Shown here: piece after piece, positions 44,545 to 53,314 of the stretch | How positions within the stretch are numbered: position 1 is the first letter of the stretch | Layout: each line of letters starts with the position of its first letter | DNA from: Mucilaginibacter sp. | GTDB lineage: Bacteria; Bacteroidota; Bacteroidia; Sphingobacteriales; Sphingobacteriaceae | Direction: 5' to 3' | Assembly (NCBI GenBank): GCA_025352225.1 | Contig: JANXTT010000081.1 | Span: 1 to 53,729, forward strand | DNA length: 53,729 nucleotides | Program-made: the position numbers and the translations under genes | Notes under the pieces: generated by a model | What the model saw: the letters and a program-made list of their open reading frames with translations, nothing else | The model's database searches: none | Told to the model about the DNA's origin: nothing

Positions 44545-45126
44545 ATGAACCGACTTCTTTTAATACCCATTGTATTGTGTTTAAATTATCTGCCCGTATC
44601 AAAATTATTTGCTCAAGCAAATAGCATTAGATTCAACCAATACATAAAGTCACTCCGTCAGATAACATTACCACTTAGCCATTCTGCAAAAGAGCCAAAA
44701 TGGCCATATACTTCACCATATTACGATAAGAAAGGATTTGAAAAGTTTAAATATCCTGGTACTGTACGCCCGTTAGGGATACTATTTCATGATAGCAAAC
44801 ACATCGTTCTCGTTGATCTTTCTATTGGAGACGAAGGTCTTGTTCCATTTTTAGTTTGTTATAATAATCAAGGTAAAAGGACGGATTCAATGTCCCCATA
44901 TCAAATAAGTGGAGGAGACCAGGGTTATGAAGCAGTAGAACGACTCATAGTTTCAAAAAAACGGGCTATCAGTGTTGCTGATACCACAAGAACATGGAAA
45001 GATGATAACAATGGCAACACTATATCCCATTCAACAAAAACAACAATAGGAATTACTTATTATCATCTCTCAGCTCAAGGTAAGTTTACGCATAAGCGCA
45101 TACAATTATCAAACTATAACAGGTAA
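44545..45126 (+). CDS. Secreted protein of unknown function
   Basis: The 193-residue precursor has a signal peptide (to about LFAQ, residue 24). The mature part contains aromatic and polar strands (GTVRPLGILFHDSKHIVLVDLSI) and a Thr-rich end. It matches no family I recall. It stands alone behind the helicase terminator and converges with the following minus-strand gene. Confidence 0.6.
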   Translation: MNRLLLIPIVLCLNYLPVSKLFAQANSIRFNQYIKSLRQITLPLSHSAKEPKWPYTSPYYDKKGFEKFKYPGTVRPLGILFHDSKHIVLVDLSIGDEGLVPFLVCYNNQGKRTDSMSPYQISGGDQGYEAVERLIVSKKRAISVADTTRTWKDDNNGNTISHSTKTTIGITYYHLSAQGKFTHKRIQLSNYNR

Positions 45127-45196
45127 GTAATAAAGTAAGTTTTAGGGGAAAAGAGATTATCTTATGCTATAACAAAATTAATTTCAAAAAAGCAGC

Positions 45197-45514
45197 TTAC
45201 CTCGAAAACTCCACCAATGCAGAATCTGGATAGAGTAGTTTGAGGTTATGATCGTCAACCTGTTTTACCACAAATTTGGTATAGGGCTGGTTCCCCTCAA
45301 ATGAAGTATATATGGTATCGCCCTTCACAAAGTAATCTTCGGGGATGGGCGAATCGTTATCCATTGTAATTTGCTTATTGGTAAACTTCAATATGGTTTC
45401 ACTATTTTTAGAGCGCCACTCACCTTTCAATTTCCCTACCGGCCCTTTACACGCAGCCGTTACCAGTATTGCCGCACTGGCAATATGGACCATAACTAAA
45501 GCGTATGTTTTCAT
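45197..45514 (-). CDS. Small lipoprotein of unknown function
   Basis: I chose the ATG at 45514 (MKTYALVMVHIA) over 45526; it gives a clean signal and a lipobox VTAAC (Cys22). The 105 residues carry a lipocalin-like pattern (LKGEWRSKNSETILKFTNKQI...YFVKGDTIYTSF...FVVKQVDDHNLKLLY), which resembles small Bacteroidota envelope lipoproteins, but the fold is inferred. It is transcribed with, and 55 bases downstream of, the next minus-strand gene. Confidence 0.6.
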   Translation of the reverse strand: MKTYALVMVHIASAAILVTAACKGPVGKLKGEWRSKNSETILKFTNKQITMDNDSPIPEDYFVKGDTIYTSFEGNQPYTKFVVKQVDDHNLKLLYPDSALVEFSR

Positions 45515-45569
45515 AGTAATGTACATTGTTATTAACTTAAAGCGTTTTCATATTGGTATGACTTATTTT

Positions 45570-45884
45570 TTATTGCGAGGTTTTATCTCGTAGTTCTGTT
45601 TTTTTTAAATACACTTTTTGCCCTGTATCATTCACATAATAATAATTGTCGTTTTTGTCTATGTAAATAGTTTGATCGTTAGGGCCCAATTTGCCGGCGT
45701 AAACTCTGTCAACCACAGCAGCTTCGCCTTTTACAGCTAACTCGGCAGTTTTGTGGCCTAGTTTTTTGAGCCCGCGTTTAACCTTAGTACTTACCCGGGT
45801 TGTATCGGTAGGTAACGTATTGGCATAAGCCTGACTAAAAGCAAATAGCCCGGCTAAAAGTAGTGCGGTATTTAATATACGTTT
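45570..45884 (-). CDS. Small exported protein of unknown function
   Basis: The 104-residue precursor starts at 45884 (MKRILNTALLLAGLF) in preference to 45902, as this gives a standard signal peptide (to about AYAN). The mature domain is basic, with KVKRGLKKLGHKTAELAVKGEAAV, then GPNDQTIYIDKNDNYYYVNDTG, which reads as a few short strands. It follows gpsA on the same strand by 36 bases and could be co-transcribed. Confidence 0.55.
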   Translation of the reverse strand, partial: KRILNTALLLAGLFAFSQAYANTLPTDTTRVSTKVKRGLKKLGHKTAELAVKGEAAVVDRVYAGKLGPNDQTIYIDKNDNYYYVNDTGQKVYLKKTELRDKTSQ

Positions 45885-45920
45885 CATGGCAAATTCAATC
45901 AAATTACAGTATTACTACTG

Positions 45921-46931
45921 TTAACTCAATTCTTCGGCCAAATGTCGCATTTCGAGTACTGGGGAGCGTTTTTGGTATAAAATAGCGTATACGGCCCTGC
46001 AAATGGGCATATTTACTTTGTATAGCTTATTAACCTGGTGTAGGCAATTTACTGCATAATATCCTTCGGCAACCATATTCATTTCCAACTGGGCCGATTT
46101 TACGGTGTACCCTTTGCCTATCATATTGCCAAAGGTACGGTTGCGGCTAAATTGCGAGTATGCGGTTACCATCAGATCGCCAAGGTAGGCCGACTCTTTA
46201 ATATCACGGTCTATAGGGTGAACCGCATCCAGAAAGAGTTCAATTTCGCGTATAGCATTTGATATTAAAACCGCCTGAAAATTATCGCCATAGCCAATGC
46301 CATGGCATATGCCACTGGCTACAGCATAAATGTTTTTTAGTACCGCCGCGTATTCGGTGCCATATATATCGTCAGATACATTTGTTTTAATGTACCGGGT
46401 TTGCAACATGCCGGCAAAGCAAGCCGCCAGTTCATGATCGGGCGAGGCTATGGTGAGGTAAGATAGTTTTTCTAACGCCACCTCTTCGGCATGGCAGGGG
46501 CCGCTAATCACCAAAAGGTTTTCAAAAGGCACCCGGTAATGCTGGTTTAAAAACTCACCGATAATCTGGTTTTCGTCGGGCACTATTCCCTTAATGGCCG
46601 AAATTACTTTTTTACCTTTAAAATCATCGGGCGTAATATCTTTTAAAGCTTCCTTTAAAAATGCGGCGGGCACGTTAAGTAATATAAATTGACCTTTTGC
46701 TATCAGCGATTTCAGATCTGTAGATATGTTTTGCGCGGGTAACCTTATTTCTACAGAACTGAGGTAATTGGGATTATGTTTAAACTGCTGTATGTGTTCA
46801 ACGGCTTGCTCATTACGCATCCACCAGTAAATATCTTTAGCCACTGTGTTATCGCTCAACATTTTAATGTTAGCTGTGGCCCAACTGCCACCACCTACTA
46901 CTGTTATACTTTTTCTTTCGGTAATATCCAT
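45921..46931 (-). CDS. gpsA: NAD(P)H-dependent glycerol-3-phosphate dehydrogenase
   Basis: GpsA reduces dihydroxyacetone phosphate to sn-glycerol-3-phosphate for phospholipid synthesis. The 336 residues have the nucleotide loop VVGGGSWATANIKML (about residues 11-25) and the second half with GTEYAAVLKNIYAVASGICHG, whose Lys is catalytic, and YLGDLMVTAYSQFSRNRTFG. It begins a possible small operon with two tiny exported proteins. Confidence 0.95.
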   Translation of the reverse strand: MDITERKSITVVGGGSWATANIKMLSDNTVAKDIYWWMRNEQAVEHIQQFKHNPNYLSSVEIRLPAQNISTDLKSLIAKGQFILLNVPAAFLKEALKDITPDDFKGKKVISAIKGIVPDENQIIGEFLNQHYRVPFENLLVISGPCHAEEVALEKLSYLTIASPDHELAACFAGMLQTRYIKTNVSDDIYGTEYAAVLKNIYAVASGICHGIGYGDNFQAVLISNAIREIELFLDAVHPIDRDIKESAYLGDLMVTAYSQFSRNRTFGNMIGKGYTVKSAQLEMNMVAEGYYAVNCLHQVNKLYKVNMPICRAVYAILYQKRSPVLEMRHLAEELS

Positions 46932-46938
46932 TGAAATA

Positions 46939-46985
46939 TTTTATCATCCTGTAAAGAAACGGTTAGTCTTTACAGGATGACAAAA
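46939..46985. terminator. Long perfect hairpin between gpsA and the efflux pair
   Basis: TCATCCTGTAAAGA (46944-46957) pairs exactly with TCTTTACAGGATGA (46967-46980), extended outwards by TTTT/AAAA with one mismatch. It could end the adaptor transcript on the minus strand and is also REP-like in appearance. Confidence 0.7.
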
Positions 46986-47010
46986 TAAGTAATTATTAAG
47001 CAGAAATTAT

Positions 47011-48354
47011 TTATTTCTTGCCATCATCCCCAGCGAATAGTTTAGATTTATCTACTTTTTCCACCTCCATCTTATCATTTAAGGTTTTAGATATTGCAGA
47101 ATATGGTGCCGAAACAACGTCTTCGCCGCCTTTTAAGCCCGATAATACCTGGATATAGGTGTCATTTTGAATGCCGGTAGTAACTGCAACTTGCTTAACT
47201 ATGCCATTTTGATAAATAAAAACATATTCTTTAGCCTGATCGCTAGGCTTAGCTTTACTTTTATCGTCTTTGGGAGGTTGAGGTTGGCTTACATCATTAC
47301 TTTTATCCCCGCGTGCGGTTACCGACTGTATCGGGACGGATATGGCCATAGTATGGTTAGTTTGTATATTAACCGTTGCTGATAAGCCCGGTTTAAACGG
47401 CGACGGGTTCTTAGCGTCCTTAGCTAAAAGACGGGCGTACGATTCGGGCAGCACCCGTACTTTAACGGTAAAGTTGGTTACCTGGTCGGCACTGGTTCCA
47501 ACTACATTAGCCGAACTGCCAATTTCTCTAACTACACCCATAAACTTTTTACCCAGAAAGGCATCTATTTCAATAGTTGCAGAGTCGCCCATGGCTACAC
47601 GGTTAATATCATTCTCATTAACATCTACATTAACATCCAAGGTACCCAGGTCTGATATGATCATCATCTCTGTACCTACATTCTGAACCGTACCCAAAAC
47701 GCGTTCGCCTTTTTCTACCGAAAGCTTAGATACTACCCCATCAACAGGCGAATAGATGGTAGTTTTAGCCAGGTTATCATGCGCCTCTTTGACTGATGCT
47801 GATGATTGGGCCAAACCATAGTTAGAACCAACCACATTTTGATGCGCCGCTTCTAACGTAGCTTTCGCAGATTCATAGTCGGCGCGGGCAGCGTCAAACT
47901 CCGCTGCGGAAAGCACCTTTTTATCAAACAGTTCTTTATTCCGTTTAAATTTAGCTTCGGAGTTACGGAAATTGGCCTGCGCCTGGTTAAGCATCTGGCT
48001 GGCATTACCTACACTGGCTTTTTGGGTATTGAATGATGCTACTGCTCTATCGTACCCTGATTTTAAAATATCCGGACGAACCTTGCAAAGCAACTGGCCC
48101 TTTTTCACTACATCGCCTTCTTTTATCGGAAGTTCAACAATTTCGCCCGATACTTCGGAGCTGATTTTTACTTCTAACTCAGGCTTTATTTTACCACTAG
48201 CTGATACCGTTTCTACAATGTTACGCTTAGCAACTTTCTCGGTGGCTATCTGCGTTTTTTTAGGCTTGCCAATAACCCCGGCAAATTTAAGCCCTACCAG
48301 CAAGGCGATTAATAATACAACTGATATTAAAATATATTTAGTAGTTTTTCCCAT
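47011..48354 (-). CDS. Periplasmic adaptor (membrane fusion) protein, MacA/HlyD-like
   Basis: The 447 residues start with an N-terminal membrane helix (about 5-27), then a lipoyl half-motif (ISSEVSGEIVELPIKEGDVVKKGQLL), a coiled-coil hairpin of about 100 residues, the second half-motif (TIYSPVDGVVSKLSVEKGERV) and beta-barrel/MP domains. It should connect an inner-membrane pump to TolC. The pump gene normally next to it, MacB or RND, is not in this window. It follows TolC by 19 bases and is translationally linked. Confidence 0.92.
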   Translation of the reverse strand: MGKTTKYILISVVLLIALLVGLKFAGVIGKPKKTQIATEKVAKRNIVETVSASGKIKPELEVKISSEVSGEIVELPIKEGDVVKKGQLLCKVRPDILKSGYDRAVASFNTQKASVGNASQMLNQAQANFRNSEAKFKRNKELFDKKVLSAAEFDAARADYESAKATLEAAHQNVVGSNYGLAQSSASVKEAHDNLAKTTIYSPVDGVVSKLSVEKGERVLGTVQNVGTEMMIISDLGTLDVNVDVNENDINRVAMGDSATIEIDAFLGKKFMGVVREIGSSANVVGTSADQVTNFTVKVRVLPESYARLLAKDAKNPSPFKPGLSATVNIQTNHTMAISVPIQSVTARGDKSNDVSQPQPPKDDKSKAKPSDQAKEYVFIYQNGIVKQVAVTTGIQNDTYIQVLSGLKGGEDVVSAPYSAISKTLNDKMEVEKVDKSKLFAGDDGKK

Positions 48355-48373
48355 GATAAATTGATGGTTAAGG

Positions 48374-49831
48374 TTAAAGTTTTATAGGGTTGCCAAGGTA
48401 ATAATCAATTACTTTACTTCTGAAGATGACTTCGTACTTGGCCTGTATCATGTCAAATTCGGATTTATTAAGGTTGGTGAGCGATGTATTATGATCAAGC
48501 GAGTTTACCAAGCCAACACTATAACGTTGTTGTACAACATTATAAGCTTCTTTATTAGATTGATAAGTTTGCTGTGCCGAATAATATTTTCTATCAGCCG
48601 CACGCAGGTCAAGTACAGCCTGATTAATGGTTTTATTAAGGGTATTTTTGGCCAGTTGGGCATTGTTATTGGCAATTTGATAATTTAGTTTAGCCTTGTT
48701 TACCGATGTGCGTGTGGCAAACCTACCAAAGATTGGAACCTGTAACGATAAACCAAAAGCTTGATTAAAATTGTCGCTAAGTTGATCTGTGAACCTATAT
48801 TTACCATAGATCTGCGTTGATACTTGTCTTAATACGTCTTGGTTCGGTGTGCCTGGTAAATAACCAATTGGAACTATAGAGGACGTTGAACCGATAACTT
48901 GTTGCCGTGCATCAGAGTAATTAGTACCTAACGAACCAAACATTGATAACGTAGGGTAATAATAGCTTTTAGCAATATTAATATTCTGATATGCAGCTTG
49001 TTTTTGCAGTTCGGCTAAATGCACGTCCGGATTGATATTTACCGCATTACTGAAAACCTCCTGGGCATTGTACTGCGTTTTAACGTCTGTGAGTTTACTA
49101 ATGTCTGGCTTTTCAACAGCAATATCTGTTTTAGGGTCCATCTCCATATATTGTTTTAAGGCTAAAACAGATCCATCTAATTGATTTTGAGCAGTTGTTT
49201 GATTAAGATCGGCGGTTGACAATTGTGCCTTAGCCTGTGATAGATCAGCCAGGGTATTATTGCCAACGTCAAAGTTTTTTTGAACCTTATCCAGCGTTTG
49301 CTTAGTAATATCAACTTGCTGTATCGCCGCCTTTAACAGATCCTGGTTACTTAATACTTGTAAATAAGTTGTGATAACGCTCAGTGTGAGATCGTTTTTG
49401 ATCTTAGCTGTACTGCTTTTATCAACATCAACTAGCAGCTTGTTCTCTAATATTTGGTCTTTTAGCAACCCTCCCTGGTAAAGCAAAAACTGTGAATTAA
49501 CACTGCCGTTTAAGCCAAAAACGTGTTGATTAACATATTGATTAGTTGATGGGTCAATGTTTCGACCGAAATTAAATGAACCTTGTGAGCTCGCGTTTAA
49601 ATTTGGCAAGCGGTTATACCCGGCCTGTTTTAGATTTTCACCATCAAGCGACTCGCTTAATTGAGCATTTTTGATCTGCAGATTACGTTCCAAAGTAAGT
49701 GCCACGGCTTTTTGTAGCGGAATCACTTCTTGTGCCCTGGCACAAGGCACCATACCCACTAGCAATATAAAGCAAATACAAAGCCCTGTAAAGCTTTTAG
49801 CAAACTTAAAAATTGGTACTTTGATCTTCAT
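48374..49831 (-). CDS. TolC-family outer-membrane efflux protein
   Basis: The 485-residue precursor has a signal (to about RAQ, residue 34). The mature chain has the TolC layout of two similar halves with long heptad-rich helices (LLKAAIQQVDITKQTLDKVQ; LNKTINQAVLDLRAADRKYY) and barrel strands such as FNQAFGLSLQVPIFGRF. It is the first gene of the pair with the adaptor. Substrate unknown. Confidence 0.93.
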   Translation of the reverse strand: MKIKVPIFKFAKSFTGLCICFILLVGMVPCARAQEVIPLQKAVALTLERNLQIKNAQLSESLDGENLKQAGYNRLPNLNASSQGSFNFGRNIDPSTNQYVNQHVFGLNGSVNSQFLLYQGGLLKDQILENKLLVDVDKSSTAKIKNDLTLSVITTYLQVLSNQDLLKAAIQQVDITKQTLDKVQKNFDVGNNTLADLSQAKAQLSTADLNQTTAQNQLDGSVLALKQYMEMDPKTDIAVEKPDISKLTDVKTQYNAQEVFSNAVNINPDVHLAELQKQAAYQNINIAKSYYYPTLSMFGSLGTNYSDARQQVIGSTSSIVPIGYLPGTPNQDVLRQVSTQIYGKYRFTDQLSDNFNQAFGLSLQVPIFGRFATRTSVNKAKLNYQIANNNAQLAKNTLNKTINQAVLDLRAADRKYYSAQQTYQSNKEAYNVVQQRYSVGLVNSLDHNTSLTNLNKSEFDMIQAKYEVIFRSKVIDYYLGNPIKL

Positions 49832-49912
49832 AGTGGTTTTAAAATTATTGTAGTAAACATCTGCATAATTTATTAATTTTAGTTCAGATACAATTTACTT
49901 TATTTGCAGTGT

Positions 49913-50536
49913 ATGTACCTGGTAAAAACACCTTTGCTTTTAAAAAAGCTGTATCCCGGTTTAACCTGGAACCTAAACCGCGACCAACGTTGCATTTACC
50001 TCACCTTTGACGACGGCCCCATACCTATTGTTACACCCTTTGTATTAAAAACTTTAAAACATTACAATGCCAAAGCTACATTTTTTTGCATTGGTGATAA
50101 TGTACAAAAACATCCGGACATTTTTACTCAGGTAAAGGCCTGCGGACATACCATTGGTAACCATACCTTTAACCACCTGCGCGGCTGGGCAACAGACACG
50201 CAAACATATGCAAACAACTTTAAAAAATGTGATGAGTTGTTGCATACCCCATACTTCCGCCCTCCCTATGGCCGCATTAAACGCGCGCAGGTGCGCCAAT
50301 TGCAACAACTTAAAAACAACGAACTTAAAATTATTATGTGGGATATTTTAAGCGGCGATTTTGACATTAACCTTAAACCCGAAAAGTGCTTGCTTGATGT
50401 GTTGAAATATACTAAAAACGGTTCCATAGTGGTTTTTCATGATAGTCTGAAAGCACAGCCCCGGCTAGAATATGTATTGCCGAGGGCGATGGAGCACTGG
50501 AGTAAGGAAGGGTATGAGTTTAAGGGGTTAGGGTAA
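49913..50536 (+). CDS. Polysaccharide deacetylase family protein
   Basis: The NodB-type domain hydrolyses N-acetyl groups of chitin-, peptidoglycan- or polysaccharide-like chains. YLTFDDGP, the metal-binding HTFNH, RPPYGRIK and VVFHDS are all present within 207 residues. ATG 49913 is taken in place of TTG 49904. There is a start-proximal basic stretch (LVKTPLLLKKLYPG), but no clear signal, so it may be cytosolic or non-classical. It is divergent from the TolC gene and ends before a perfect terminator hairpin. Confidence 0.9.
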   Translation: MYLVKTPLLLKKLYPGLTWNLNRDQRCIYLTFDDGPIPIVTPFVLKTLKHYNAKATFFCIGDNVQKHPDIFTQVKACGHTIGNHTFNHLRGWATDTQTYANNFKKCDELLHTPYFRPPYGRIKRAQVRQLQQLKNNELKIIMWDILSGDFDINLKPEKCLLDVLKYTKNGSIVVFHDSLKAQPRLEYVLPRAMEHWSKEGYEFKGLG

Positions 50537-50589
50537 TTGCAGAGTGCTGTTATTGATTCCTTTTTTTCAATACATTGAATTGATATAGT

Positions 50590-50628
50590 TACTGTAGGCT
50601 TCTAAAACAAGTTTAGAAGCCTACAGTA
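50590..50628. terminator. Bidirectional 17-bp terminator hairpin
   Basis: TACTGTAGGCTTCTAAA (50590-50606) pairs exactly with TTTAGAAGCCTACAGTA (50612-50628) over a 5-base loop. It lies between two convergent genes, and GTTTTT follows on the plus strand. Confidence 0.9.
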
Positions 50629-50632
50629 GTTT

Positions 50633-52183
50633 TTAGTTTCCAGCACCGTCGGCCTGGGCTCTTTGCACCGCGTATTGCCCCACCTTTGTGCCTGTAACCA
50701 TTCCCATATCAATGTCACTTCTATAATGGATAGCTCCATATAAACGCGATAATGACGCTTCTTTGGCCATATCGTTAAACTTCTCGCCTCTATCCGGCAA
50801 CAAATAACTTAAAACAGTAGCCGCGGCAGCACTAAAATTAGAGTGGCCCGATGTATATGCCGGAAAATTTGGCACTCCGGTTAGTGTTTTGATATCAGTA
50901 TTAATTTGGCATGGCCGAGGGTTAAAATAATAGTATTTCGCATCCCAACATACTATTGCAGCGTCCATTTCGGCCATATTTAAAAGGGCCATATTACGTG
51001 CCCAGCGTACTTCGCTATAGTTTTGTTTAACAAACTCATTAGCAGCAATATCATTCCAATGGCCCGGCGGAGTGTATGTTCCAACGCCGTCGGCCCAAAA
51101 AGCCACAATAGCCTGGTGTTCACGCGTAGGGTGCTGGCTGTAATACAAAACTTCGTCGGTCTCTTTCCTAAATTCAGCAGAACTGGTTGAGTATGGCGGC
51201 GGCGGCCTTAATGTCACAACTGTTAGCGTGTCGAACAAAAAAGGTAATACCTTACAAAATAGTGGAAGCATTGGAGGGCGTTTTGGCAACTCAAGGCTTA
51301 TCCAGCTTTGTTCGTTTTTTGATGTTGTTTGTACTTCTAATTGTTTCCAATACGCGGGCGTACCTATTGCTTTTCCGGCCCTGTCTGTACGCGCGCGGGC
51401 TGCAAACAGATCAGCCACTTGCTTGCCTAAGGCATCGCCGGCATCGAGCTCGCCCCTTACATTGGCACCCACCAGCATACGGTACATTTTTTGTTCAGCA
51501 GCTTTTTGCTGGATATAGGCTATCTCTGTGGGGAATAATAATTTAAGCATCTGCACCGACGCGCCTGATACCACAGCATCTTCGCTTGGGTATGATGGCA
51601 GGTCGGTTTTTGGTATTAAAGGATGTATTCCCGGATCATTTTTATATGGAGCGGCACGATTATATTGTTTTTTATAATGCCAGGCTGTAACCAAGGCATC
51701 GTATTGCGCGGCACTCACATAGGCATAGGCGCGTGCGGCATAAGGCGGATTAGAGAAAGGGAACTCCGGATATGAAAACGGGTTTGCCGCGCTAGGGGCG
51801 GGGTAATTACCGGCATCATCCTGGTATGGTGGCACATTGTGTTTAGCTATTAATCCCCTCAGAATTTCGTTCCATCGCAATACGGCACCCGCGCTCCAGT
51901 AATTTATAGATGCCTGTTGCTCATCAGTAATATTTCGTTGCAGGGCTTTGATTTCATTAAGATCAGCCTGATATGACGGTGAGGTTACCAGATCGGGGGC
52001 AGCAACTGTTATTGCACTTGTATTTGAAATTAATACCGGGTTCCAGGTATCGGCGTTTAAATCCAGATTTGAAGGGGCCAGCGCAGGGTATAAACTATTG
52101 CGTTCAATTATATTTTTACTGCACGACACAAAAGCAATACTTAACAAGCATATAGTAATCGTTTTATATATAGGTTTTTTCAT
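50633..52183 (-). CDS. PAP2/vanadium-dependent haloperoxidase-like lipoprotein
   Basis: The start chosen is the ATG at 52183, giving a lipoprotein signal ending in FVSC (Cys20) and 516 residues; the frame runs open to 52318 but adds 45 residues out of character. The three PAP2 motifs are present in the last 125 residues: KYYYFNPRP (K-x6-RP), YTSGHSNFSA and SRLYGAIHYRSDID. The arrangement fits the bacterial vanadium haloperoxidase-like branch of acid phosphatases. The upstream 200 residues are helical and carry the family N-terminus. Halide or phosphate activity cannot be told by eye. It follows the barrel gene by 22 bases and probably shares its transcript. Confidence 0.85.
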   Translation of the reverse strand: MKKPIYKTITICLLSIAFVSCSKNIIERNSLYPALAPSNLDLNADTWNPVLISNTSAITVAAPDLVTSPSYQADLNEIKALQRNITDEQQASINYWSAGAVLRWNEILRGLIAKHNVPPYQDDAGNYPAPSAANPFSYPEFPFSNPPYAARAYAYVSAAQYDALVTAWHYKKQYNRAAPYKNDPGIHPLIPKTDLPSYPSEDAVVSGASVQMLKLLFPTEIAYIQQKAAEQKMYRMLVGANVRGELDAGDALGKQVADLFAARARTDRAGKAIGTPAYWKQLEVQTTSKNEQSWISLELPKRPPMLPLFCKVLPFLFDTLTVVTLRPPPPYSTSSAEFRKETDEVLYYSQHPTREHQAIVAFWADGVGTYTPPGHWNDIAANEFVKQNYSEVRWARNMALLNMAEMDAAIVCWDAKYYYFNPRPCQINTDIKTLTGVPNFPAYTSGHSNFSAAAATVLSYLLPDRGEKFNDMAKEASLSRLYGAIHYRSDIDMGMVTGTKVGQYAVQRAQADGAGN

Positions 52184-52205
52184 TGTTTTAATTTTAACTG
52201 AATAA

Positions 52206-53144
52206 TTATTTTTTCTTTTTAGAAAGATTGAACAGATAATAGGCCCCGCCATGGATAATTGTACTTTGACCAACGTTCCGGCCTGCAAGTACATAGTCTC
52301 CACCGGCGGTAAGTTCAAGTCCGTTTATCCGGGTCGAGCTATATTTAAAGTTTACACCGGCCATGGCATTATTCATTTTATTGCTAGCAAAGGGCATGTC
52401 ATTTTTACGGATGTCAAAACCGCCGAGGGTGGTATTATTTTCTAATACCACTTCGGCAATCCATTTGCTGCTGCGGTAACCTGTTCGCAAGGCATAGTTT
52501 GCCATATCAGGCAACGAAACCTGGTTGGTAAAATGCAGTTCGGTGGTGTAGTAAGATGTGCGGTCGATGGTTATCAGGCTCCTTCGCATATATTCAGATG
52601 AGCCGGATATAAAGTAATGGCCAATATTATAATCAACCAGGCCCCGCAACATTATACTTTTGCTCTGCGAGCCAATAGCTAACGGCAAAAAATCGGCCTG
52701 GTAATTAGTTAACGGCACAGAAGCACTGCCAATAGCAAATAGTGAAATTTTACCTTTCCCTATATTGGTTTTTAATGCGCGCCATTTTAAACTAACCATC
52801 AGATCCTGAATTCCTTTTAACCCTGTAAGTGTTCCGCCTGATGCATGGGTGGTAACATACGGCACCGATGCCAGCATATTTAAGCTGTTTGATATGCCAT
52901 AATTAATCATGGCAGCGTACATATTGGTGTTAATGGTGCCAATATTATCATTACTGCGTTTAAATGTGCCTTCCCAATAGTTTTTCCAACTAGAGTTGCT
53001 ATACATTAGCCCTCCGCAAAAATAATTTTTAGGTATCATAATCGCGTCCGCGTCGGTTTGCGCATGGGCTAATTGGGTTGAGGCCAAAACGCTGGCCATT
53101 ATAATCAGGCAACTGTGAAACCACAGTGATAAAGTTTTCATCAT
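52206..53144 (-). CDS. Outer-membrane beta-barrel protein, transporter-like
   Basis: The 312-residue precursor has a signal (to about AHAQ, residue 29). The rest alternates amphipathic strands (YGISNSLNMLASVPYVTTHASGG, GKISLFAIGSASVPLTNY, GGAYYLFNL), consistent with a barrel. YGISNSLNMLASVPYV resembles YGLTNRIQLNLAVPFV in the other barrel of this window, suggesting the same broad family. It is the upstream gene of the haloperoxidase-like lipoprotein and lies 170 bases from the second copy of the small membrane protein. Confidence 0.8.
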   Translation of the reverse strand: MMKTLSLWFHSCLIIMASVLASTQLAHAQTDADAIMIPKNYFCGGLMYSNSSWKNYWEGTFKRSNDNIGTINTNMYAAMINYGISNSLNMLASVPYVTTHASGGTLTGLKGIQDLMVSLKWRALKTNIGKGKISLFAIGSASVPLTNYQADFLPLAIGSQSKSIMLRGLVDYNIGHYFISGSSEYMRRSLITIDRTSYYTTELHFTNQVSLPDMANYALRTGYRSSKWIAEVVLENNTTLGGFDIRKNDMPFASNKMNNAMAGVNFKYSSTRINGLELTAGGDYVLAGRNVGQSTIIHGGAYYLFNLSKKKK

Positions 53145-53314
53145 AATTTAGTTAAAAAGATATTGAAATGAGTTAATAAGCTATGCCATTAGTTTATACA
53201 AAGTATAACCTTAATAAAAAAGCTGAAACTGCTTATTAACATTATACATAACGCCACAATAAAAATGAGCGGGTATAAGTTGCCATCTAAGCATCAGGAA
53301 TAATGAGCAATTGT

